A DNA stretch of 46,569 nucleotides from Syntrophobacteraceae bacterium. GTDB taxonomy: Bacteria; Desulfobacterota; Syntrophobacteria; Syntrophobacterales; Syntrophobacteraceae. The notes beneath the pieces were generated by a model. That model was not told the origin of the DNA, ran no database searches, and saw only the letters and a program-made list of their open reading frames with translations. Shown piece by piece: positions 33,312-40,365 of the stretch (position 1 is its first letter; each line of letters opens with the position of its first letter). The position numbers and the translations under genes were made by a program. Location of the stretch: contig JARLHP010000100.1 of NCBI GenBank assembly GCA_031292195.1, positions 1 through 46,569 on the forward strand, given 5' to 3'.

Positions 33312-33479
33312 TCAAATCCGGTCCATCCGACAAAAAGATAGTTCCTTTTCTATCTCGTCGGTGAGTTCCTCGCGAAAATCAAATATGCTGTATATCGCGC
33401 CGCATTCCCGGCAGCGCAAGTAGGCCGTGCGTCAACCTTTCACTATTTCGACTTCTTTGTGGCACTTTTTGCAAAGCAA
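33312..33479 (-). CDS. Small dual-CXXC protein with in-frame TGA (candidate selenoprotein)
   Basis: A minus-strand frame of about 55 codons. It begins at TTG 33479 (AAGGAG eight bases upstream; GTG 33488 is possible but too close) and reads LCKKCHKEVEIVKG-TGA-RTAYLRCRECGAIYSIFDF, ending with ...SFCRMDRI. Two CXXC pairs form a zinc-ribbon or redox site; the TGA at 33432-33434 falls between them. Fourteen bases downstream of the TGA, GCGCTGC pairs fully with GCGGCGC around the loop CGGGAAT (33397-33417). That position suits a bacterial SECIS hairpin. I recall an annotation family called dual CXXC motif small (seleno)protein, which would fit. A simple nonsense mutation is the alternative. No selenocysteine machinery is in the window to support recoding. 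Confidence 0.6.
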
Positions 33480-33488
33480 TGTCGACAC

Positions 33489-33800
33489 TCCTTGATTGAC
33501 TCAGTAATGAGATTTAACTTATATCGCACTCCGGCTTGAATTCAAGATTTAATCCAGGTCGCGGAAGAAAAGACAGTATGTTGCCATCCTCCCCGTAGCG
33601 GGTTCAACGTTTCACCGTATTCGAGGAGGGAATGCCAGTTATTGACTAACCGGCTCAAATATCTTACTTTATTTGTTATTGAAGTCGTCCTTTCAGTAGT
33701 GTAAGCTTTCTTCGGGGAGGGTGGCTGGTATTTTGCATGAAGCAGGGGGGGGCGGCAGTAAGCCGGCAATTTTATCCCGGCCGCCGCAAAGGAGATGAAA
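33489..33800. other. Intergenic region upstream of the sigma factor gene
   Basis: About 310 bases, AT-richer than the surrounding genes, with no supported coding sequence. It holds a probable promoter at 33642-33670 and the ribosome-binding site AAAGGAG before the sigma factor gene. Confidence 0.5.
33642..33670 (+). promoter_or_regulatory. Possible sigma-70 promoter of the sigma factor gene
   Basis: TTGACT (33642-33647), a 17-base spacer and TACTTT (33665-33670). The -35 box is good and the -10 box is weak. A second candidate, TTGAAG with TAAGCT, lies about 35 bases further on. Confidence 0.4.
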
Positions 33801-35111
33801 ATGAAATCTTACGGCTCTGAGAAGTGCCTTCCACTGGATTATTATTTGAAAAAGCCCGATTCGGAAGAGGACTTTGAAAGCCTGCTCCAAGGGCGAGCGA
33901 TAGAGGGCCGTTTTGAAAGGTCTGAAATCGACCTGGAGCCTATAGACCGGGAGGCCGGTTCGGACGAGGAATCCGGTCTTCCCGGGCTGGCCCAAATGGA
34001 AGTGGATGAAGAGGACGATCAGAGCGAAACGGAAACCGCGGCGGCTTCGGTAGAACAATTCGACGAAGACCACATCACCTGTTACCTCAAGGAAGTGTCC
34101 AGCTATCCACTGCTCACCCAGGAGCGGGAAACCGAGCTTGCACAAATAATCAGGCACGGTCAGGACGACCTGGTGCACATTATCCAGGAACATACTGACG
34201 CTGAACGGATAATGGCGGACCTGAACGAAAAGGTCAAAAAGCTCCTGGAGCACGAGAAAACCTTTCCCGGAGTAAGAGACAAGGTCCTCAAAGTAATAGT
34301 GCGCACGCTGGAGCGGGCCGTTATCGACCAACCGGAAAAGCCGCTCTTCCCGGCCATGCTGAACAGGGTCAGGGCAATAATGAGGGCGGTTGACACGGCA
34401 AAGCAGGAGATGGTGCGGGCCAATCTGAGGCTGGTCTTGAGTATAGCCAAGCGCTACAGGGGCCGGGGCATGACTTTTGACGACCTGATCCAGGAAGGAA
34501 ACCTGGGGTTGCTAAAAGCGGTTGGCCGGTTCGACCACACGAAGGGAAACCGGTTCAGCACCTATGCCACCTGGTGGGTGCGCCAGAGTATCATTCGCGG
34601 TATTTACGACAAGACCAGGACGATACGGCTGCCCGTGCACTTTATCGAATTGAAGAACCTTTTTTTCAAGGTTTATTACGAACTGCTCAAGGAATTGGGG
34701 CGGGAACCGACGGCCGGGGAAATAGCCGAGCATTCCAAGCTGCCGGTGGAAAAAGTGCAGATGGTCCTGACGCTTGCCGCTCAGCCCATATCCCTGGAAA
34801 CCCCCATCGGGGAAGACGAACAGCGGCTGGGTGATTTTCTGGAAGACGATAAAGCGCTTTCCCCCGCCGATGAATGTTCGGACAGGGAATTGGCGGAAGT
34901 GACCCGAGCGTTGCTTTCGACACTCCAGCCAAGAGAGGAAAAAATTCTGCGGCTGAGGTTTGGCCTCGACGGTCAACCGGCTGAAACCCTGGAGAAAATA
35001 GGCAGGATTTTTAATGTTTCCAAGGAGAGGATACGCCAGATCGAAAAAAAGGCTCTCCGAAAGCTGAAAAATCCGAACAGGCAGGCGTGTCTGAGGAACT
35101 TTATCGACTAG
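33801..35111 (+). CDS. RNA polymerase sigma-70-family factor (RpoD/RpoS type)
   Basis: 436 aa from ATG 33801 (AAAGGAG six bases upstream; ATG 33795 touches the ribosome site). An acidic N-terminus of about 85 residues is followed by region 1.2 (DHITCYLKEVSSYPLLTQERE), region 2 (ANLRLVLSIAKRYRGRGMTFDDLIQEGNLGLLKAV...FSTYATWWVRQSI), region 3 and region 4. Region 4 carries the -35 helix-turn-helix (ETLEKIGRIFNVSKERIRQIEKKALRKLK). All core- and promoter-contact regions are present. There is no long non-conserved insert or full region 1.1, so it could be a group 2 sigma (RpoS-like) rather than the primary RpoD. A strong hairpin follows the stop. Confidence 0.88.
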   Translation: MKSYGSEKCLPLDYYLKKPDSEEDFESLLQGRAIEGRFERSEIDLEPIDREAGSDEESGLPGLAQMEVDEEDDQSETETAAASVEQFDEDHITCYLKEVSSYPLLTQERETELAQIIRHGQDDLVHIIQEHTDAERIMADLNEKVKKLLEHEKTFPGVRDKVLKVIVRTLERAVIDQPEKPLFPAMLNRVRAIMRAVDTAKQEMVRANLRLVLSIAKRYRGRGMTFDDLIQEGNLGLLKAVGRFDHTKGNRFSTYATWWVRQSIIRGIYDKTRTIRLPVHFIELKNLFFKVYYELLKELGREPTAGEIAEHSKLPVEKVQMVLTLAAQPISLETPIGEDEQRLGDFLEDDKALSPADECSDRELAEVTRALLSTLQPREEKILRLRFGLDGQPAETLEKIGRIFNVSKERIRQIEKKALRKLKNPNRQACLRNFID

Positions 35112-35152
35112 GCCGTGGAAAACGGAATCTGCGGGTTTGGTCTTATCACGCT

Positions 35153-35182
35153 TCAGAATGGGACCCGACGGTCCCATTCTGA
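35153..35182 (+). terminator. Strong hairpin after the sigma factor gene
   Basis: TCAGAATGGGACC pairs perfectly with its complement (13 bp) around a CGAC loop. It is followed by GTTTACTCGC and TTTTA rather than a clean T run. It most likely ends the sigma factor transcript and, being nearly symmetrical, may also act on the converging minus-strand operon. Confidence 0.7.
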
Positions 35183-35197
35183 GTTTACTCGCAAATT

Positions 35198-35398
35198 TTA
35201 ATCCCCACTCTTAAAGAAATACGCAAGAATCGGCGGGGTTTCTATGAATAGAGCCTCTTGCCCCTTGTGCATTCCAGAGATTGCGGTGAGCTTAACCACT
35301 CCTTCATCCGGAGATCGGGTTAGGGTATAATCGAGGACATCCTGGTCGCTCGAACCGGCTTCCCGGTGCCTACCCGCCTTGAGTTCACAATCATTCAT
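35198..35398 (-). CDS. 66-aa partner of the TM-GAF protein, unknown
   Basis: Starts at ATG 35398, overlapping the TM-GAF stop by eight bases, with GGAG about six bases upstream. The sequence has a polar N-terminus (NDCELKAGRHREAGSSDQD) and a C-terminal alpha/beta part (VKLTAISGMHKGQEALFIETPPILAYFF). No family is recognised. Tight coupling suggests it works with the TM-GAF protein. Confidence 0.6.
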   Translation of the reverse strand: MNDCELKAGRHREAGSSDQDVLDYTLTRSPDEGVVKLTAISGMHKGQEALFIETPPILAYFFKSGD

Positions 35399-36362
35399 CT
35401 TTGTCTCCTATCCCTGCCACGCCGTGTCGCGCTATGCTTCCATAAATCCTCAGCGGCTGGAACAATGCATCGGCAACGGAGGCGCCCATCGGGAAATCCA
35501 AGCTCTTATTAAAAGCATTGCACGCCTCACTATCAACAGCCAGGAAGCCCAAACAGCCAATTTCCTTCAAACTCAACTCCGGCGACTCTCTCTGCTGAAT
35601 CGGCCAAACCATAGTACTTCTATACGGCAGAGGCCAGATTTTCTTTATGCCCAAATAACTCCAGATCCGATCTTTGAGTTCAACATTCTGGGGAGGTGAT
35701 CCGTAAACCTTAAAACTCGTGTTTTTGTAATTTCTCCTCATCGTCAAGTCATTACAGAAAAAGAAGCGCTGAAGCGGGCCATAGCGCCAATACAGGTCGC
35801 AAAAATCATCGTTCTCCTCAATAGGGTCTTGATGCTTGGCGAATCTCTCCAAATCCTGGCGGTAATTAACCGACATCGAATTGTTGTCCCTCGCCAAGGC
35901 ATAAACATGAAGCTTTGTCTCCATGTATACGGCTTTGATCGCTGTCCTGCAACTCGTTCCGGAGAGCAGAGAGTAAGCCGAGGCAAGCTCTGAAAGAACC
36001 GCAGCTAATACCGACTGAACTCTCGCCCGCACACTGTCTATATCGATGGGTGCGTCGGCGCCCCCGGAAATGTGGAGCATACTTCTTTGAGCCTCCAGAA
36101 AGCTTGTCAGGTCGCGCAGGAGATGGTGGCACCTATGCCAATGCCCATTCACTCCAACATATTTGAGCTTTCTGGCATCCTTAACCTCGCCCAGGATGAC
36201 CCTTCCGGCGAAAAAAATCAGCAAGAAGCTGACCGAGCCGTTAGTGAGGATTTCGGCTGAGTCTTTGGAGAGGCGCAAAAAATTGCACACCAGGACAACG
36301 ATTCCAAGGACGCCAGCCAGCCAGCCAGTTAATCCACTTTCCCATCTTGGTGTCCGGGACAA
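35391..36362 (-). CDS. Membrane protein with C-terminal GAF-like domain, unknown system
   Basis: About 323 aa from TTG 36362 as assembled. Two N-terminal transmembrane helices (GVLGIVVLVCNFLRL and VSFLLIFFAGRVIL, about residues 17-55) are followed by a helical cytoplasmic middle. Residues about 220-305 (STMVWPIQ...LGFLAVDS...FN...D...GASVADALF) look like a GAF domain, a small-molecule sensor fold. An ATG nine codons upstream (36407, starting MRAEMIVPDTKMGKW) lies in another frame, separated by the (GCCA)4 tract at 36312-36328. Removing one unit or adding two would join that ATG to the GAF frame and give the more natural N-terminus. The composition is less GC-rich than the neighbours, suggesting acquired DNA. 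The function is unknown; a sensing or defence role is speculation. Confidence 0.7.
   Translation of the reverse strand: MSRTPRWESGLTGWLAGVLGIVVLVCNFLRLSKDSAEILTNGSVSFLLIFFAGRVILGEVKDARKLKYVGVNGHWHRCHHLLRDLTSFLEAQRSMLHISGGADAPIDIDSVRARVQSVLAAVLSELASAYSLLSGTSCRTAIKAVYMETKLHVYALARDNNSMSVNYRQDLERFAKHQDPIEENDDFCDLYWRYGPLQRFFFCNDLTMRRNYKNTSFKVYGSPPQNVELKDRIWSYLGIKKIWPLPYRSTMVWPIQQRESPELSLKEIGCLGFLAVDSEACNAFNKSLDFPMGASVADALFQPLRIYGSIARHGVAGIGDKDE
36312..36328. repeat. (GCCA)4 tetranucleotide tract at the start of the TM-GAF gene
   Basis: Four perfect GCCA units plus one G, encoding part of the first transmembrane helix. Four-base units change the reading frame on every slip, as in known phase-variable genes. 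Confidence 0.9.
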
Positions 36363-36536
36363 TCATTTCGGCCCTCATGCCTAACTATCAGAATTGGTGA
36401 CGTAGATTGTTGTTCAACGATTCCACAATATTAAGCATTTGTCCAATAGAATAACGGAGCTATGGTCAACTCGAAAGGCCGCTCTTCGATAAAAGGGCGT
36501 CCGTTTGGCCTTTGCAGCCGTACCACTCCGCTTTTG

Positions 36537-37856
36537 TCATAGGATCATTCCTTCGATGTCGTAGTCATGCGAAACCGTGATGCGCACGGGCCTGATTTCT
36601 CCCGCTTTTACCTCACCGTCGGTGATGATGACGCATCCGTCAACTTCGGGCGCCTGCGTGGGCAGGCGCCCGTAAGCGAGCAGGTCGCTTTCGGGGTGCG
36701 GTCCCTCGATCATGACCGGTAGGCTCTGCCCCACCAGTTTTTCCAGTTTTTGCCTCGAAATGTCCCTTTGCAGCTCCAGAAGGGCGGCGCGCCTGCCTTC
36801 GGCGGTCTTCCCGGCCGGCCTGCCGGAAAGGCGCGCGGCTCCGGTCCCGGTTTCGGGCGAAAAGGCAAAAACCCCGGCGTGATCGAAGCCGACCCGCTCC
36901 ATAAATGCCATAAGGGAGTTAAACCGGGCTCTGGTCTCACCGGGAAATCCCACCATGATGGAAGTTCGAAGCGCAATCCCCGGAACGATGGAACGAATTT
37001 TTTCGATTATCCCCTCGGGTGAGCGGGCCGGACGCCCCATTGCCCCCAGGACTTCCGGAACGCAGTGCTGGACGGGAATATCGAGGTAGGGAACGACCTT
37101 GGCCGAATGCGCCATAACAGCGAGCAGCCGGTCGGAGATACGTTCCGGATAAGAGTAGAGCAGCCTTATCCAGGCAAGGGGCCCGGGCGTCACATCGAGC
37201 TTTTCGAGAAGGTTTGGAAGAGCTTGCGGATCGTCTCGCTCCAGCCCGAAGGCCGTTGTGTCCTGGGCGATAAGGTTGATTTCCTTTATTCCCAGGGCCG
37301 AGAGCCGCTCCGCCTCGGCCAGGATGTCGGCTTCCATGCCGCTCCGGAGCGGTCCACGCAGATTGGGGATGATGCAAAAGGAGCAGGAATTGGAGCAGCC
37401 CTCCGCAATTTTGAGATAGGCGGAGTGTGGTCCGGTCGAAATCACCCGCCCCGGTTCGGGCAAGCGCACGGGCCTTTCGATCCAAAGCCGCTTCGGATTT
37501 CCGCCGAGTTTGGATTCCACAGCGCTCGCCAGAACGTGGTAATGGGAGGTCCCCAGAAAGATATCAACCTCCGGCAGTTCTTGCAGCAGCTTCTTCCCAT
37601 ACCTTTGCACCATGCAGCCGGCGGCCACGAGCAGGGAGCACTTTCCCGACTCCTTGTGGACGGCCGCCTCGAGGACCGCCTGGATGGCCTCTTGCACCGC
37701 GCTTTCCAGGAACCCGCACGTATTGACCACGATAAGATCGGCCTCGCCGGCCTCCCCCGTCATCTGATAGCCCAGGTCTACCAGCTGCTTTACCATGGTC
37801 TCGCTGTCCACGAGGTTTTTGGCGCATCCGAGGCTTATGAGGCAGGCGTATTTCAT
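36537..37856 (-). CDS. rimO: Ribosomal protein S12 methylthiotransferase RimO
   Basis: The 439-aa enzyme shows the UPF0004 N-terminal domain with its three cluster cysteines (Cys11 in SLGCAKN, Cys47 in VNTCGF, Cys81 in AAGCMV). The radical-SAM triad is CSNSCSFC (Cys154, Cys158, Cys161), and a C-terminal TRAM domain (PVMIEGPHPESDLLAYGRLP...VDGCVII) is present. The SLGCAKNLVDSE start and the TRAM type separate RimO from MiaB. It adds a methylthio group to the conserved Asp of ribosomal protein S12. It stands alone on the minus strand; a TACAAT -10-like box lies about 50 bases upstream of its start. Confidence 0.95.
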   Translation of the reverse strand: MKYACLISLGCAKNLVDSETMVKQLVDLGYQMTGEAGEADLIVVNTCGFLESAVQEAIQAVLEAAVHKESGKCSLLVAAGCMVQRYGKKLLQELPEVDIFLGTSHYHVLASAVESKLGGNPKRLWIERPVRLPEPGRVISTGPHSAYLKIAEGCSNSCSFCIIPNLRGPLRSGMEADILAEAERLSALGIKEINLIAQDTTAFGLERDDPQALPNLLEKLDVTPGPLAWIRLLYSYPERISDRLLAVMAHSAKVVPYLDIPVQHCVPEVLGAMGRPARSPEGIIEKIRSIVPGIALRTSIMVGFPGETRARFNSLMAFMERVGFDHAGVFAFSPETGTGAARLSGRPAGKTAEGRRAALLELQRDISRQKLEKLVGQSLPVMIEGPHPESDLLAYGRLPTQAPEVDGCVIITDGEVKAGEIRPVRITVSHDYDIEGMIL

Positions 37857-37933
37857 GAAGAATGTTCCGTCTTTCCCCCTGGATTGAGATGAAAATGCAT
37901 TGTAACAGAGGAAAGACGGATAAACCCTAAAAT

Positions 37934-38668
37934 TTATAGATGCTGGTAGATAGACTGGGGGATGTAGTAGCGTCTCTTGTTGAGGACAACTCCCAGGATA
38001 TTTCCGCCGACCCGGGCAATACTGTCCCGCAAGGTTTTAACCACCTGCCACCGCGTCTTTTCGGCTTCCACCACCAGTACGATCCCGTCCACCCTGGAAG
38101 CAATCGCGAGCCCATCGGGAGAGAGCACCATGGGCGCCGAATCGATCAGGATCAGGTCAAACTCACCCCTGAAGTCCTGGCACAGGTTTTCGAACCTCGA
38201 ATTAAAGACCTCGGGTGTAGAGACGGCGGAATTACAACCCGGGCTGACGAAAAGCTTGGACTCTCCCACGCGGTGAACCGCGCTGCCGCTGGGACCCCCG
38301 CTTCTTAGCGTATCCAGCCAGCCGACCTTCTCTTGAAGATCGAAGAAACGGTCCAGGCTCGGGCAATGGCGATCCGCATCCAGCAACAGCACGGGATGAC
38401 CTATCAGCTGGGCGGACACTCTTGCAAACTCGCGGACAACCGTTGAAGTCCCTTCCCCTTCCCTTGCACCGATGAACTGAATCACCCTGGATTTCTGATG
38501 AGGCAGAAGGGTCTCTATGACCTTGTAGAGGCCCAGCATTTCATCTTCCAGCCCCAACCCCGCCTCGCCACCCACAGCGAAAGGAGGGGGCATGGGCGAA
38601 GCTGTCAGCGCCCCGCCGGCTTTCTTCTCTAGCTGGATATTCTGCAATGCTTCGTAGATTTTGCTCAT
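37934..38668 (-). CDS. Polysaccharide biosynthesis tyrosine-kinase-like protein (CpsD/CapB, XrtA type)
   Basis: The 244-aa protein has the BY-kinase/ParA-like fold: MSKIYEALQNIQLEKK start, a P-loop at residues 67-76 (GAREGEGTST), VLLLDADRHCP as Walker A', FDLILIDSAP as Walker B and a short Tyr tail (RRYYIPQSIYQ). Kinases of this type phosphorylate their own Tyr cluster and control the Wzz-like co-polymerase, which is encoded two genes upstream. The P-loop lacks the usual Lys before Ser/Thr, so ATPase and kinase activity may be reduced or the protein may be a regulatory pseudo-kinase. It is the last gene of the minus-strand export operon. Confidence 0.85.
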   Translation of the reverse strand: MSKIYEALQNIQLEKKAGGALTASPMPPPFAVGGEAGLGLEDEMLGLYKVIETLLPHQKSRVIQFIGAREGEGTSTVVREFARVSAQLIGHPVLLLDADRHCPSLDRFFDLQEKVGWLDTLRSGGPSGSAVHRVGESKLFVSPGCNSAVSTPEVFNSRFENLCQDFRGEFDLILIDSAPMVLSPDGLAIASRVDGIVLVVEAEKTRWQVVKTLRDSIARVGGNILGVVLNKRRYYIPQSIYQHL

Positions 38669-38759
38669 GGCTGCACTCTTTTTTAGAGGGTCAATATCTA
38701 TGCGTTTCTATCTTCCAAGCATTCTTCAGACCGCTCAAATACCGAACTGTGGACTTTCT

Positions 38760-40355
38760 CTACTGCTCCGCAGGTGGTGCCTGCGGCAGGAAGACCCTTT
38801 TTCCAACCTCGATTTTGTTGATATTCTTGACCTTAGGATTGAGAAGTTTAAAAGTCCTCAGCATTTCATCGTCCACCCTCCCATAGACGTCAAGCAGGAG
38901 CTTGCTTACGCTGTCGCCCCTTTTCACGACAAGGGAAGGCACGGGGTCCGCCTTTTGCCGGGTTGCGGCGGCCGCAGGTTCTTTCGGTGGCGAGGCAAGC
39001 TTTGCGGGGGGCTCCAGGCTCGCAACCGCTTTGGGCGAAGGGGCCGGGGTTCCGCCGGCCGCGGTGATTGATGGCGCGGCGGGCGTGGAAGGTGGCGATT
39101 GCCCCTTGGGTGAACCGAGAACGACGGGTGCAACGCCCGCAACCGCCGAACCGCTTTTGCCCGCGGGCGCGCTCCCGGTTGAAACTGTTTTGTCCTGGAC
39201 GACGGGACTCGATTCCGGTTTGGCCGTTATCCCGGCGCCGGGCCTTACTGAAGTAACCGCGGGGACCTTTTTCTCTTCGCCCGCGCCATGGCCCGACAGT
39301 TTCACCCCGGAAGCGGCAGGGGCAACTTGAGGCACGGACGCAGGCTCAACAGGACGCACTGGGGCCCCTTGCTTGGACTTAACAGCAACCGGCGGTTGTT
39401 CCGGAGGCGCCTGCCGCGAGGATTGTTTGCCAAACGGTGGAGCTTGGAAACGAGATATGATGTTGGAGAAACCCCAAAGGGCCGCGGCAAAGCACACCAC
39501 GAGAGCAGGGACCCAAATAGTCTTCCGTCTCCAGCCCCGATGCGATTTTCTTCCCCGAAAATCTCCAATCACTTCTTTTACGATCTTGTGATCGACGGGC
39601 TTGCGCTGATAGCCGAATGCAGTAACGAGCGCATTGTCGCACAAGATGTTTATCGTGCGCGGAATTCCGTTGGCCTCTTTGATAATCAGTTTCAGCGCCT
39701 TTTTGGTGAAAACAGGATTGTGGAAAGCCGACGCCCTCATCAGCCTGTGCTGAATATAGGCAACGCCTTCCTCGGCAGTAAGGGGTTGGATGCGCGAGCG
39801 AATCGCCATGCGCTGTTTGAGCTGCCTCAATTCGGGCAAGTCAAGCTTTGTCTCGAACTCCGGCTGGCCGACAAGAATTATCTGAATCAGTTTGTCCTGC
39901 GAGGTCTCGAGATTGGAGAGCATCCGCAGCCGTTCGAGGGTTTCGACCGGGATATTTTGCGCCTCGTCGATTATCAGCACGACGTTGCATCCCTTATCGT
40001 ACTGATCGATAAGAAAATGGAAGAGCTGCATGGATAGCTCCTCCGGGTCTTCATCAGTAACCTGGACACCAAGTTCGGAACAAATCTGTTTTAGCAGCTT
40101 GTCAAAAGAGAGGGCCGCGTTGAATATATAGACGATTTTTATCTTTTCCGGATCGGTCCCCTCCAGGTATGACCTGAGAATAGTCGTTTTCCCCACTCCC
40201 ACCTCACCGGTAACGGACACAAAACCCTTCCGCTTTTCAATGCCGTAGAAAATCGAGGCGGAGGCCTCCTTATGACTCGGGCTCAGAAAAAGGAAATCCG
40301 GGTCAGGAGTTATGTGGAAAGGACTCTTTTTGAATTTGAAAAATTCTAGGTACAT
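38760..40355 (-). CDS. ExeA/GspA-type AAA ATPase with C-terminal LysM domain (XrtA-associated)
   Basis: The 531-aa protein starts MYLEFFKFKKSPFHITPDPDF, the standard opening of the exosortase-associated AAA ATPases. Walker A GEVGVGKT (50-57) and Walker B VVLIIDEAQN (about 124-133) are intact. A transmembrane helix (about 278-296) follows, then a long Pro/Ala/Val linker of about 170 residues and a LysM domain (VKRGDSVSKLLLDVYGRVDDEMLRTFKLLNP). So a cytoplasmic ATPase is coupled through the membrane to a peptidoglycan-binding domain. The operon context suggests energising or positioning the polysaccharide export machine. The LysM fusion is unusual compared with the shorter ATPases of this family, as far as I recall. 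Confidence 0.85.
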   Translation of the reverse strand: MYLEFFKFKKSPFHITPDPDFLFLSPSHKEASASIFYGIEKRKGFVSVTGEVGVGKTTILRSYLEGTDPEKIKIVYIFNAALSFDKLLKQICSELGVQVTDEDPEELSMQLFHFLIDQYDKGCNVVLIIDEAQNIPVETLERLRMLSNLETSQDKLIQIILVGQPEFETKLDLPELRQLKQRMAIRSRIQPLTAEEGVAYIQHRLMRASAFHNPVFTKKALKLIIKEANGIPRTINILCDNALVTAFGYQRKPVDHKIVKEVIGDFRGRKSHRGWRRKTIWVPALVVCFAAALWGFSNIISRFQAPPFGKQSSRQAPPEQPPVAVKSKQGAPVRPVEPASVPQVAPAASGVKLSGHGAGEEKKVPAVTSVRPGAGITAKPESSPVVQDKTVSTGSAPAGKSGSAVAGVAPVVLGSPKGQSPPSTPAAPSITAAGGTPAPSPKAVASLEPPAKLASPPKEPAAAATRQKADPVPSLVVKRGDSVSKLLLDVYGRVDDEMLRTFKLLNPKVKNINKIEVGKRVFLPQAPPAEQ

Positions 40356-40365
40356 CCCTGTACTT

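Noticed and set aside
35379..35699. 106-aa plus-strand frame
   Set aside because: Opposite to the TM-GAF coding region, with no start signal or motif.
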